DNA from: Mojavia pulchra JT2-VF2
GTDB taxonomy: Bacteria > Cyanobacteriota > Cyanobacteriia > Cyanobacteriales > Nostocaceae
DNA length: 64,000 nt
Assembly: GCA_019359325.1 (NCBI GenBank)
Contig: JAHHHN010000003.1
Location: 310,001-374,000, forward strand
Direction: 5' to 3'
Position 1 is the first letter of the stretch. The number at the start of each line of letters is the position of its first letter. Under the pieces are notes generated by a model. The model saw only the letters and a program-made list of their open reading frames with translations, did no database searches and was not told where the DNA came from. Both the position numbers and the translations under genes were made by a program. This document shows, piece by piece, positions 17,355 through 26,165 of the stretch.

Positions 17355-19349
17355 TTAAAGCTTAAGAAATTTTCTCCTAATTTGGCGAATTTTGTTAACT
17401 AGTTTGACTACAAAAGGATTCCCCATAGTAGGGTTAGCTCTGGCAACTGAAGCAGGAAACCAAGCATCTACATGGGGATGCCTGCTAGTGACTAGCAGTC
17501 GCAACCAATCAAATAAACTGTAATTTGGTGCTAGCTCATAGAAATAATTTTCAGTTATATCCCCAGATATCAGAAAAGAGCCAAATACTTTTGCTTCTTG
17601 ATATGAAGGATGTAAGACAAACTCTCGTGATAAAATTTCAGTCGCCTCAACTAAAAGATTAGTCGTACATTCTTGCGCGCTCAGATTGGTAGTAAGTTGC
17701 TCTGCAAATTCAACAGTTGCACTCTGCAAAACATATAACCCCCAATTAATTGCTTCTTGGTTTTTTGGCTGACGAAGAACGGGAATATACTTGTTATCAC
17801 GTGAATCGTAATACTTAGTGCTACCATGATCTGCTGCAAGGAAAAGCTCAAACAAGAGTCTATACTTACAGAGAAAATAGCGATCACCAATTGGTTCGTC
17901 TGTATCATAAAAATGAGCAAATAACCTATCATTTTTAAATGGCTTAACACGAGACTCAAACGCAAAGTAAAACCCATAGACACCGGATGCAGGATAAATA
18001 CCAGCGATACTCAGTAATTTACTAAACGAGCGTTGGGTTTTCCCAGTCCAGCCAATATCCACCAAGGCGAAAGGAACTCCATCACCTATCCCTTCCTGAC
18101 GGAAGTAACCAATTGCCTTCTCACGATAGGTAGCAGCAGTTGAGATGATAAGTTCAGTAACTTCCTTATCAGTAAAAATCTCCTGCATCAAGTCACGTTC
18201 GTGTTGTTGAAGATTAATATCCCATTTTTCTGCTTTAAAATTATAACGGTTTAAGATATCTTGAATTTGCTCTGGCGCTATGTGAACCCGCTCACATATC
18301 GAACGAATTGATACAAACTGAGTGATAGTTTTAGTGCAAGACAAAATCCAATCAAGCTCAACTTCACCAACTTCTTGAATAGCAGGCAGATGCCATGCTT
18401 GACGAGAACCATATAAGTAGCGGCAATCGATTGCAAATTTCCAATTTCGACAGATCACTTGGGCAATTTTATGCAAAATCTGCCCATCTCTGGCAACAAA
18501 GTATAGTCTTTGAATTCCTTTTTTTTGCGCTTCTACTAAGCACCAGTAAACAAAACCAAACAGCATTGGAGCAACGGCACTCGCTGTTGTCTCCCAAATA
18601 ACTTTGTTATTAAAATCGGTTCCTTGAGACTGTAAACGAGTAAGTCTGCTAGCGCCAGCAAGTAGAGATCTAAATTTTAAAGGAAATTGAGTTGCGTCTG
18701 CGATTTTTTGCTCGTAGCGATTGAGGTGAGCTTGAGTGAATAATTCAGTCTGGATACCGAGTTTTTTCGGTACTTTCACATCTGGGTGTCGGTTATCTCC
18801 AACATGTTTAAACTGTGATGGTTTAACTCCTTCTTCTACCAAGCAATATTGAAATAACTGGCCACTTCCTTTATTAACTCTTGCCTCGCAGGAAACGTAC
18901 AATGTACTACCCGGAGTCCAAACTTTGTTTTCTTTCAAGAAATTACGAATAACTTCTTCAGGTAGGTACATATCTGAAATGTAAATTATTCGTTCATTTG
19001 CTTGATGAAGTGATTGGATTCGCTTTTGAGTTGTAGGTACTGGGCGTAAACTTAATAGTTCAATTTCTAATTCTTTTTGTTTTGCCTTTTCAGCTTCATC
19101 TGCTGACCAGCTTAAAGACCGAGCAAGCTGTTCATATATTTCGTCTAGTGTAATTTCATAAAAAGTTCCTATCTCTCTTGCTTTTCTTTCAGCTGCGATT
19201 CTCAGGGTAGACCAAGATTCGGGTGAAATTTGAATTAAATTATCTTTTTGTAATTGATAACCTACTTCCCAGAAAAGATCAGTTGGTTTAGCCCAAATCC
19301 GAACCAGAGATGTATCAAATACGTCAAAAGAGTAGACTGTCTTTTTCAT
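17355..19349 (-). CDS. Large HAD-superfamily protein of glycan loci (COG5610 type)
   Basis: The 664-residue protein begins with a haloacid-dehalogenase domain. Motif I is YSFDVFDTSLVR (about 5-16), a later IIYISDMYLP fits motif II, and KHVGDNRHPDVKVPKK fits motif IV. The C-terminal 400 residues contain RLYFVARDGQILHKIAQVI and VDIGWTGKTQRSF, which I associate with COG5610-type proteins found in capsule and O-antigen clusters. The reaction is not established; phosphatase or phosphotransferase action on a glycan precursor is plausible. It lies six bases downstream of a GT4 gene and is clearly in the same operon. Confidence 0.75.
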   Translation of the reverse strand: MKKTVYSFDVFDTSLVRIWAKPTDLFWEVGYQLQKDNLIQISPESWSTLRIAAERKAREIGTFYEITLDEIYEQLARSLSWSADEAEKAKQKELEIELLSLRPVPTTQKRIQSLHQANERIIYISDMYLPEEVIRNFLKENKVWTPGSTLYVSCEARVNKGSGQLFQYCLVEEGVKPSQFKHVGDNRHPDVKVPKKLGIQTELFTQAHLNRYEQKIADATQFPLKFRSLLAGASRLTRLQSQGTDFNNKVIWETTASAVAPMLFGFVYWCLVEAQKKGIQRLYFVARDGQILHKIAQVICRNWKFAIDCRYLYGSRQAWHLPAIQEVGEVELDWILSCTKTITQFVSIRSICERVHIAPEQIQDILNRYNFKAEKWDINLQQHERDLMQEIFTDKEVTELIISTAATYREKAIGYFRQEGIGDGVPFALVDIGWTGKTQRSFSKLLSIAGIYPASGVYGFYFAFESRVKPFKNDRLFAHFYDTDEPIGDRYFLCKYRLLFELFLAADHGSTKYYDSRDNKYIPVLRQPKNQEAINWGLYVLQSATVEFAEQLTTNLSAQECTTNLLVEATEILSREFVLHPSYQEAKVFGSFLISGDITENYFYELAPNYSLFDWLRLLVTSRHPHVDAWFPASVARANPTMGNPFVVKLVNKIRQIRRKFLKL

Positions 19350-19355
19350 CAGGGT

Positions 19356-20618
19356 TTAACCTCGGATTAACGACTCCTCAACCGCGCCACTTAAAGAAGG
19401 CTCAAAATTCTGATAAGTTTGCAGATGCTGCTTAATACAGGTAGCCTTTGAAAAATGATTTTCAACATCCCTTCTTGCCTGCTGACCCATCGCTTCCAAA
19501 TCTGTAGATAGTAATGCTTGGCGTAGGGCTTGGTTTAGTGCCTCCTGGTTAGTAGGCTCAACTAAAATGCCATTATGTCCAGTCTTGATCATCTCTGGTA
19601 CACCCCCGGTCGCAAAACCAACTACGGGAGTATATGCAGCCATTGCTTCTAAAACAGTAAGTGGTAGGTTATCGGCGAGGGTACAAAAGAGCATAATGTC
19701 TGCTGCGGAGTAAGCTTGAGCTAAGAACTTAGGCTCTGAGATATAACCCATTTCCTTGAATTCAAGTCCATCTAATGCCTGCTTTAACTCATCATTACAA
19801 AGTCCTACAACTAAAACAAATGGTGATATATCACGTACACTTTGAAGGGCCGTGATGGCATACTTTACCCCCTTACGAGGATCGTGAAGTACGTGGGCTG
19901 AAATGGCAATTGCTTTGCGATTTTCTGGTATACCTAAATTAATTTTTGCTTCTACCTTTTTGGCAGCAGGAAAAGGTCTTAAATCAAGCCCATTAGGAAT
20001 AACAATAGGTGAAATTTTAAACTTAAGAGCTTGTTGGGCCTGTTTCAACATCCAATGACTCGGAAATATATAGCGAATATTGAATTGTCCAGCAACCCAT
20101 CGTTTGATTGCTTGAATTTCTTTGGTGCGATCGCGTAATTCATTTTTCCATCCACCATGAGGCAATTGCGGGCATTGATGACAATAGCTAGTAAATTTCT
20201 CACACCCCATTGGGTACAAACAGCCACCAGTGAATGGAGAACAATCATGTATCGTGAAAAAAGTGGGTTTGCGTTGAGAAGCCAGGGCAAGAGTAACTGG
20301 AGATATAGAAGTATATAAATCGTGAAAATGGATTATATCGTAATTATTAATAATTCTGCTCAGGTTAAACCAGTATTCAACAGGTAATAGTTCTCGGAAA
20401 CCAAATTCATTACTTACTCTATGAATTTTTTTAGAAAGCTTGAGTGTCAAACCTTTCCCATAAAGACTTTGCTGGAATGAAAGAGTCTTTTTGAAGTTGA
20501 AAGCAATGAAATGATCAGTTGGGTGCCCTGCTTCATTTAACCAGGTAGCGAGATCCTCAGCAACTCTGCTTGCCCCACCTCCATTTCTATCAGACTTGCT
20601 AATAATCGCTATTTTCAT
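19356..20618 (-). CDS. GT4 family glycosyltransferase with Cys cluster
   Basis: A 420-residue GT-B enzyme beginning MKIAIISKSDRNGGGASRVAEDLA. Around residues 122-147 it has the cysteine-rich stretch HDCSPFTGGCLYP, MGCEKF and YCHQCPQLP, typical of a GT4 subgroup found in colanic-acid-type clusters; the cysteines may bind a metal. The donor domain shows HDPRKGVKYAITAL and ADNLPLTVLEAMAAYTPVV with the paired glutamate region. It is three bases from the upstream GT4 gene and six from the HAD gene, so it is tightly coupled in the glycan operon. Confidence 0.92.
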   Translation of the reverse strand: MKIAIISKSDRNGGGASRVAEDLATWLNEAGHPTDHFIAFNFKKTLSFQQSLYGKGLTLKLSKKIHRVSNEFGFRELLPVEYWFNLSRIINNYDIIHFHDLYTSISPVTLALASQRKPTFFTIHDCSPFTGGCLYPMGCEKFTSYCHQCPQLPHGGWKNELRDRTKEIQAIKRWVAGQFNIRYIFPSHWMLKQAQQALKFKISPIVIPNGLDLRPFPAAKKVEAKINLGIPENRKAIAISAHVLHDPRKGVKYAITALQSVRDISPFVLVVGLCNDELKQALDGLEFKEMGYISEPKFLAQAYSAADIMLFCTLADNLPLTVLEAMAAYTPVVGFATGGVPEMIKTGHNGILVEPTNQEALNQALRQALLSTDLEAMGQQARRDVENHFSKATCIKQHLQTYQNFEPSLSGAVEESLIRG

Positions 20619-20621
20619 ATA

Positions 20622-21716
20622 TCAATCATATTTACTAAGGATTTTGGAGTAGATATCCAAAGTTTGAATAGCAATTTTATCCCAACTGAAATTTTCTTCT
20701 ACAAATAATCTGGCTGCTGCACCCCTGATTTTTAGTTCCTTTGGATCATCGATCAATCTCATGACTGCCTCTACCATCCCATCTACATCTCCAACTGGCA
20801 GTAAGTCAGCAAAGTCACTTCTGGTGTAATCTAGTAGCCCTCCTATAAAATTAGAGACAACAGGTAAGCCACAAGACATGGCTTCTAAAAGTGCATTATT
20901 AGCAGTGCTATCGAGAACAGGCAGTAGTAATAGGTTAGCTTGCTGATAAAGTGCACGTAATCTTTCATCTGAAACTTCAGCATGCCACACAACTTGCTCA
21001 TGACGAGCAATCTTGTATAATGCTGGATTGTTTCGACTATACCTTGGCAAAATAATATCAAATCCAACCTTGTTATTTTGAGCAACTATCTTGTCAATAA
21101 CCTCGATAAGTGTATAAATATCACGTAACCAAGTTCCAGAAAAAACACAGCGTGGATAGCTGGGAACTTTATCAAAATTTTCTATTTCAGGTTTAGGATG
21201 AAAAAATTTTATATCTACACCATGGGGAACAAAGAAAACACGTCCATCAAGGTACGGTTCAAAATATGAAACCTCCCTAGTTGCAGGAACAATTAAAGCA
21301 TCTAAACCAGCAACATAGTTTGTATTGCAATGCATTAAACGCCACCAACTGGCTGGTTGATGAACTGTACCAATCATTTTTAGAGATAGCGTTTTCTTCC
21401 AGTTTAATAAAAACCCTAAACTATTTTCTACATAATTAATGTGAAGTAAATCTGGCCTCTGGCTAATAGTCTTCCATAGTACCTCTAACTCAGCTAAAGT
21501 ACTGTAATGATCGTAGAATTGGCTAAATTTTACTCCCCTGCCTAAACTTGTAAGAATTCTTCGACTTCCTTTAGGAAGTTTTTTCCCCATTTCTCTCCAA
21601 ACACTTGAAGACTTAACTGTGGACATGTGAGAAATAGTCTCACAAAGTTGATCATAACCACTATGACTTCCCATCCAACCAAAGCGTTCGCGCAACCATA
21701 AAATTTTAGGTTTCAT
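20622..21716 (-). CDS. GT4 family glycosyltransferase
   Basis: GT-B enzyme of 364 residues from the ATG giving MKPKILWLRERFGWMGSHSGYDQ. An in-frame ATG nine codons earlier (21743) abuts the preceding gene and is the alternative start. The donor domain has LLPVLDSTANNALLEAMSCGLPVV, then DLLPVGDVDGMVEAVMRLI, both classical for GT4. The N-terminal GSHSGYDQL replaces the usual glycine-rich acceptor loop. It is part of the three-gene GT4 run upstream of the HAD gene; specificity is unknown. Confidence 0.88.
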   Translation of the reverse strand: MKPKILWLRERFGWMGSHSGYDQLCETISHMSTVKSSSVWREMGKKLPKGSRRILTSLGRGVKFSQFYDHYSTLAELEVLWKTISQRPDLLHINYVENSLGFLLNWKKTLSLKMIGTVHQPASWWRLMHCNTNYVAGLDALIVPATREVSYFEPYLDGRVFFVPHGVDIKFFHPKPEIENFDKVPSYPRCVFSGTWLRDIYTLIEVIDKIVAQNNKVGFDIILPRYSRNNPALYKIARHEQVVWHAEVSDERLRALYQQANLLLLPVLDSTANNALLEAMSCGLPVVSNFIGGLLDYTRSDFADLLPVGDVDGMVEAVMRLIDDPKELKIRGAAARLFVEENFSWDKIAIQTLDIYSKILSKYD

Positions 21717-21743
21717 AAGACTAATATTTTTGTATTTTATCAA

Positions 21744-22922
21744 TCACAGCCCTGGTATAGAATCAAGTACTTTCTCCAGAGGTTCGAGAGCTTTTTTGTT
21801 ATAAACTTCTGCAAAGTCATAAGCTTGTTTTGCCAGATTGCTAGACAATAGTGAATTAGTCAAAACTTCAATAAGATATTGAGAAAATTCATCTGCATCT
21901 TTGGCAACAAGAAAAGCTTTGTTGGCTCCTGCTTCTAATCCTTTAGCACCTTCTAGTGTAGTAACTAAAACTTTAGATTGCCCTAAAGCTTCAATACTTT
22001 TAATTTTTAAACCAGTTCCAAAACACATAGGATTAATAACTACATTGGCATTATCATATATCTCATTGGAATTATCTACATACCCCAGTTTTACACAACC
22101 CTCAATTTTATCTAATGCTTCACAAATTTTCCCCGCAATTAAAAGTTGAATGTCGGGTAGCTTGGCTCTAACTTTTGGAAGTACATCGTTAATAAAGTAT
22201 TTAATACCATGAATATTAGTTTCATTTAGAGAAGCTATATATAGAATTTTGTTACCCGCCGGTAATAGCATCTGTTTTGGCCTACGCAATAAAACCGTAT
22301 GACCTACTGTAATAACTTTATTACCTACTAGCTTTTGAAAATACTCCTCTTCTTCTTTTTGTATGGCAATAATCAAATCTGCTCGCCGGAGTCCTTTAGT
22401 TTCTTCCTTAATATTTGTAGAATACCAATAATATTCTTGACCATTATTTTTATATAAATCAGTTCTATTAGCAAATACATCATGGGTGTCAATTATTTTC
22501 AAGACATCCTTTCCAAAGATATTTAAAGCTTTCGAGAAAAATACATATTCGACAATTACAACATCAAAGTTAACTTTCCGATGTAATTCCACCAAAAAAT
22601 GATTTATGGAATTTTCATACCAATCATCTACTGCACCTGGATATTTAGGATAATCGGTAAGATAACATCTTAACTTTCTGGTAATTTTTTGTGCCAAACT
22701 CCGTTTTCTATCCCCTATTTGTCTATAGGGCAAAGAGTAGAAATTTTCTTCCCAAGCTTGGCGCATGAGATAGTCATCTTTTGTCTCTTGTTGAATGTAT
22801 AAAAAATGTACTTCATGACCAAGCTTTTGCAGATTTCTTAGGAGGTTATAAATTCTAGTCCGGTTGCCAGCATCTTGAGGATGTGATGGGACAGGAGATA
22901 TGACTAGTACTTTCTTGCTCAT
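21744..22922 (-). CDS. GT4 family glycosyltransferase
   Basis: The 392-residue protein starts with MSKKVLVISPVPSHPQDAGNRTRIYNLL, matching the glycine-loop start of GT4 enzymes that modify membrane glycans. The donor site NPMCFGTGLKIKSIEALGQSKVLV has the pattern (FGTGLKIK-EAL) of the Glyco_trans_1_4 group. It directly precedes the next GT4 gene on the minus strand and follows the SUMF1-fold pair. Confidence 0.9.
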   Translation of the reverse strand: MSKKVLVISPVPSHPQDAGNRTRIYNLLRNLQKLGHEVHFLYIQQETKDDYLMRQAWEENFYSLPYRQIGDRKRSLAQKITRKLRCYLTDYPKYPGAVDDWYENSINHFLVELHRKVNFDVVIVEYVFFSKALNIFGKDVLKIIDTHDVFANRTDLYKNNGQEYYWYSTNIKEETKGLRRADLIIAIQKEEEEYFQKLVGNKVITVGHTVLLRRPKQMLLPAGNKILYIASLNETNIHGIKYFINDVLPKVRAKLPDIQLLIAGKICEALDKIEGCVKLGYVDNSNEIYDNANVVINPMCFGTGLKIKSIEALGQSKVLVTTLEGAKGLEAGANKAFLVAKDADEFSQYLIEVLTNSLLSSNLAKQAYDFAEVYNKKALEPLEKVLDSIPGL

Positions 22923-22991
22923 TTTTACCTACATCATTTTAATTAGCAAGGGCAGCCAATAGCAGATCAAAATTACTAGTTACTTGTTATT

Positions 22992-24047
22992 TTATATTTG
23001 GTGGCTTTTCTTAAATAGATTTAGAAATTTCTTGGCGTTGTTCCCATGCAGAATCTTTTTAATTATTTTTTTCAAGTACCTATCGAAGGGTATATAAGAA
23101 ACTTTGCTATAATGCACTTTACCTGAACTGGTGACATGTGCTCTGGCAAGCCTCCCTCCCCAAATAAATTTTTCATGAGAAGGGTTGCCTGGATCAGTGT
23201 TACGAGCATGTAACCCAATTTCACTATAAGTAGCAGAGCCACCTCGCACTGCACGTACTTTTTCAGCCCCTCGATCTTCAAGTCTCCAATTCTCTAACCA
23301 TTCCCATACATTACCGCCTTGATCATAGGTTCCAAAGTAGGTGCAAGCCAAGCGGTAGGCTCCTACCTCTGTTAAAAAATCTGGCTTTCCAATTGCAAAA
23401 GTGTCTCTGAAGAAGTTAACTGAATATTCATCACCTGGTGGTTCAGAATTATTGGGCACGTTGTTAGTTCTGACAGGATAATCCCAGTATTTACGTTGAG
23501 AATTTATTGTCGGGTCATAGTGAGCTGCTTTGTACCATTCATTTTCATTGGGAATCCAATATAGTGCTTTCTTGTTTCTGCGGAATGGGAGCTTACGATA
23601 ATCAATCATGACTGTATGATCTTTGGGAAAATTACGCGTATCATAAGCACCAAGATTATTAGTTCCTTCAGTTGTACCTAGCTCTGCTCTTCCTGTACAT
23701 GGTTTTTTATAATGATACCAATTAGCCAACCGAGCCAAATCATACCAAGAAACATAGACTACAGGTCTTTTCCCCCACCCCTGCTTGGGATGATAAACGT
23801 AAATACCTTCTTTGCTGAATCTATCAATTCCGCCAAATAATCCCATCGACATACTAGGACTATACAGCGAATAAGGGTCATCATATTTGGCAACTGCGTT
23901 TAGAAACTCTGCGTATTCTTCATTGGTTATTTCAAATTTACCAATCTCATAGATATAAGGAACATGACCAAACCCATAAATTGGGTCTTCTCTATTTCCT
24001 ACCTCGTCAATAACTACAAATTCCATATCATTTATTGTTATCCTCAT
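22992..24047 (-). CDS. SUMF1/FGE-fold protein, catalytic cysteines absent
   Basis: Start chosen at the ATG giving MRITINDMEFVVIDEVGN; an ATG 10 codons earlier (24077) adds a tail not seen in the paralogue. The protein has the formylglycine-generating-enzyme (C-type-lectin-like) fold: GKFEITNEEYAEFLNAVA, VYVSWYDLARLANW, PNENEWYKAAHYDP, YDQGGNVWEWLENW and RAVRGGSATYS. The C-terminal segment that carries two catalytic cysteines in true FGE reads EIGLHARNTDPGN here and holds no Cys, so sulfatase activation is unlikely. A basic C-terminal tail (KKIIKKILHG) is extra. It is paralogous to the next gene; a carbohydrate-binding or other redox-free role is possible. Confidence 0.85.
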   Translation of the reverse strand: MRITINDMEFVVIDEVGNREDPIYGFGHVPYIYEIGKFEITNEEYAEFLNAVAKYDDPYSLYSPSMSMGLFGGIDRFSKEGIYVYHPKQGWGKRPVVYVSWYDLARLANWYHYKKPCTGRAELGTTEGTNNLGAYDTRNFPKDHTVMIDYRKLPFRRNKKALYWIPNENEWYKAAHYDPTINSQRKYWDYPVRTNNVPNNSEPPGDEYSVNFFRDTFAIGKPDFLTEVGAYRLACTYFGTYDQGGNVWEWLENWRLEDRGAEKVRAVRGGSATYSEIGLHARNTDPGNPSHEKFIWGGRLARAHVTSSGKVHYSKVSYIPFDRYLKKIIKKILHGNNAKKFLNLFKKSHQI

Positions 24048-24131
24048 TTCAAGAATTAGTAGGGAATAATTAATCAATTAAGTCTAATAATAAAAGAAAA
24101 ACTAACATAATATAAGGCAATTTTAGCTCTT

Positions 24132-25001
24132 TTATTCAGCATTTTTTGCTACTCTAAAACCGAAAATATATAATTTATGGTCGCTATATTCAGAGTCAAC
24201 ATTAAGACGAGAAAGGGCATGGTCAAAAGTTGTTGCCCCCCCACCTCTTACCCAACGATGATGGTTACCACGTAGGGTTTCAACCCACTCCCATACATTA
24301 CCACCTTGATCGTAAGTGCCGTAATAACTGGTTGCATATTTATAACTACCAACAGGCGTTAAATATAGTTCTGGTGCTGCCCATTTGAAGTCATAATAGT
24401 TAGCCGAAAACTGATCACCAGGTGGTGCAATTGCTTGAGGTTTAGTATCGCTTCTTGTAGGATAAAGCCAGTATCCACCACTTCCATTTTTCGATGGATC
24501 AAAGTATGCTGCCTTGTTCCACTCGTCTAAAGTAGGAATCCAATATTTTGCTTCAGGATTATGCGCTTTAACTTCTTGGATTTCACGCCCATCGGAAAAT
24601 AGAGAAGTGTTGTATGCTCCTATTTCTGAATTACCTTCAGTCGTACCCAAGATTGATTCCCCTAACTTTGGCTTACCAAAGTGCAACCAATTACAAAACC
24701 TAGCAGCATCGAACCAGGAGACATAAACTACTGGCAAATCACAATAGCCTTCTAAAGGCTCGTAAAAATAGCAGCTATCTTTTTTGGTGCGTTTGATTCC
24801 ACCAAAGAGTCCCCTTTCCATATTCACGTTATATAAGTTGTACGGATCGGAATAAGCCGCAACTGCGTTCAAAAAATCCGCATATTGAGTATTGGTAATT
24901 TGATATTTTCCAATTTGAAAAATATAATCTACTTTTCCTGAGTTTGTGATTGGATCGGCAGGATTTTCAGTATTATCTACAAGAACAAATTCTATGTCCA
25001 T
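24132..25001 (-). CDS. SUMF1/FGE-fold protein, paralogue, catalytic cysteines absent
   Basis: A 289-residue protein similar along its length to its neighbour at 22992: GKYQITNTQYADFLNAVAAY, VYVSWFDAARFCNWLHF, PTLDEWNKAAYFDP, YDQGGNVWEWVETL and RWVRGGGATTF. The C-terminal region (HALSRLNVDSEYSDHK, then FGFRVAKN) has no cysteine where FGE needs two. No signal peptide is visible, so it should be cytoplasmic unless exported another way. It lies between GT4 genes in the glycan operon, which is an unusual setting for this fold. Confidence 0.88.
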   Translation of the reverse strand: MDIEFVLVDNTENPADPITNSGKVDYIFQIGKYQITNTQYADFLNAVAAYSDPYNLYNVNMERGLFGGIKRTKKDSCYFYEPLEGYCDLPVVYVSWFDAARFCNWLHFGKPKLGESILGTTEGNSEIGAYNTSLFSDGREIQEVKAHNPEAKYWIPTLDEWNKAAYFDPSKNGSGGYWLYPTRSDTKPQAIAPPGDQFSANYYDFKWAAPELYLTPVGSYKYATSYYGTYDQGGNVWEWVETLRGNHHRWVRGGGATTFDHALSRLNVDSEYSDHKLYIFGFRVAKNAE

Positions 25002-25024
25002 TATACTTTTGCTTAAGTTATTAC

Positions 25025-26119
25025 TTAAGAATAGCCTTTCGTAATAAATCCTTTCAAAATTCCAGCTAATTTTGATGAAAACGATTCTAAATTATATTTG
25101 CTCTCACACAACTGACGTCCTTTTTTTCCCATTTCGATAGTCTCACGAGGGTGTTCCAGCAAATATGAAATTGCTTGTTGCCACCCTTTTACATCTTTGT
25201 AATCAACCCAAATTCCAATTCCTTCCTTTTCTATATCAATACTAATATGCTTACTTCTAGTCATTACCACTGCTTTTCCGAGAACCATAGCTTCCAGAAG
25301 GCTTGTTAGTCCAATTTGAGTTACTGTATTACTTTCTTCAAAAGGAATATCCAAAGGAATAGCAACTGCATATGCTTTTCCATACTCTGCTACAAGTTCA
25401 CCATATTCAAGTGCATGTTTTCCAAGAAAACTTCCGCATTTAAATGTTATATTTGAAGGGATATCGGAAATTTTAGGAATATTATGTTCTGAAGAATAAA
25501 TATGCAACCTATAATTAATATCAGTAAAACTTCTTACCAAAGTATCGTAATCTCGTAACGTATGCCCAGCACTTATAATCAACTCAGGCTTACTATTTGC
25601 AATGTTATATTTTTTTGCTTGATTGTCATAAAAAGATAAATCAAATCCCCACTCTAAAACTTCTAATTTATCTTGATTTATGCTAAAATTCATTTCAATA
25701 TCGCTTTTAATTTTATTACTCAAGCACAACAATCTATCATGACCTTTCACAACTGTTTTATGGCGTAACCTGTTTGGTTGTAACGTATGGTGTAGTACAC
25801 AGATAATTGGTTTTTTAAATATCCCCAGATAACGAAGATATGACAGTATAAATGTAGTGTCTGTATTTCCTGAATAAACTAGGTCATACTGAGACAAGTT
25901 GAAGAAAATTCTAAGTTCTTGATCTAGATAGCCTCCGAGTTTAAGTTTACGCCCTATTTGATTCAAAATTGCATATTTCTCATAAGGCAAGATATCAACA
26001 TCAATCCCATATTGCGGTAAATGTGTAACTCCCCAAAGATGATTTCCAGGATGCTCTCCTTTTTTCCATTGCTCCCAAGTCCGATCCATTGCATAATTAT
26101 TAGTAAATAAAACCCTCAT
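25025..26119 (-). CDS. GT4-like glycosyltransferase
   Basis: A 364-residue GT-B-type protein. The N-terminal half is divergent (MRVLFTNNYAMDRTWEQWKKGEHPGNHLWG). The C-terminal half carries LIISAGHTLRDYDTLVRSF and a donor site TSLLEAMVLGKAVVMTRS, with GKKGRQLCESKYNLESF at the end, a common GT4 tail. It lies 24 bp from the SUMF1 gene. Confidence is a little lower than for the other GT4s because the donor motif is shortened. Confidence 0.83.
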   Translation of the reverse strand: MRVLFTNNYAMDRTWEQWKKGEHPGNHLWGVTHLPQYGIDVDILPYEKYAILNQIGRKLKLGGYLDQELRIFFNLSQYDLVYSGNTDTTFILSYLRYLGIFKKPIICVLHHTLQPNRLRHKTVVKGHDRLLCLSNKIKSDIEMNFSINQDKLEVLEWGFDLSFYDNQAKKYNIANSKPELIISAGHTLRDYDTLVRSFTDINYRLHIYSSEHNIPKISDIPSNITFKCGSFLGKHALEYGELVAEYGKAYAVAIPLDIPFEESNTVTQIGLTSLLEAMVLGKAVVMTRSKHISIDIEKEGIGIWVDYKDVKGWQQAISYLLEHPRETIEMGKKGRQLCESKYNLESFSSKLAGILKGFITKGYS

Positions 26120-26165
26120 TGAAACTTACCTCTTTTCAAGTTTCTGTTAATGCCTAAAACGTCCA

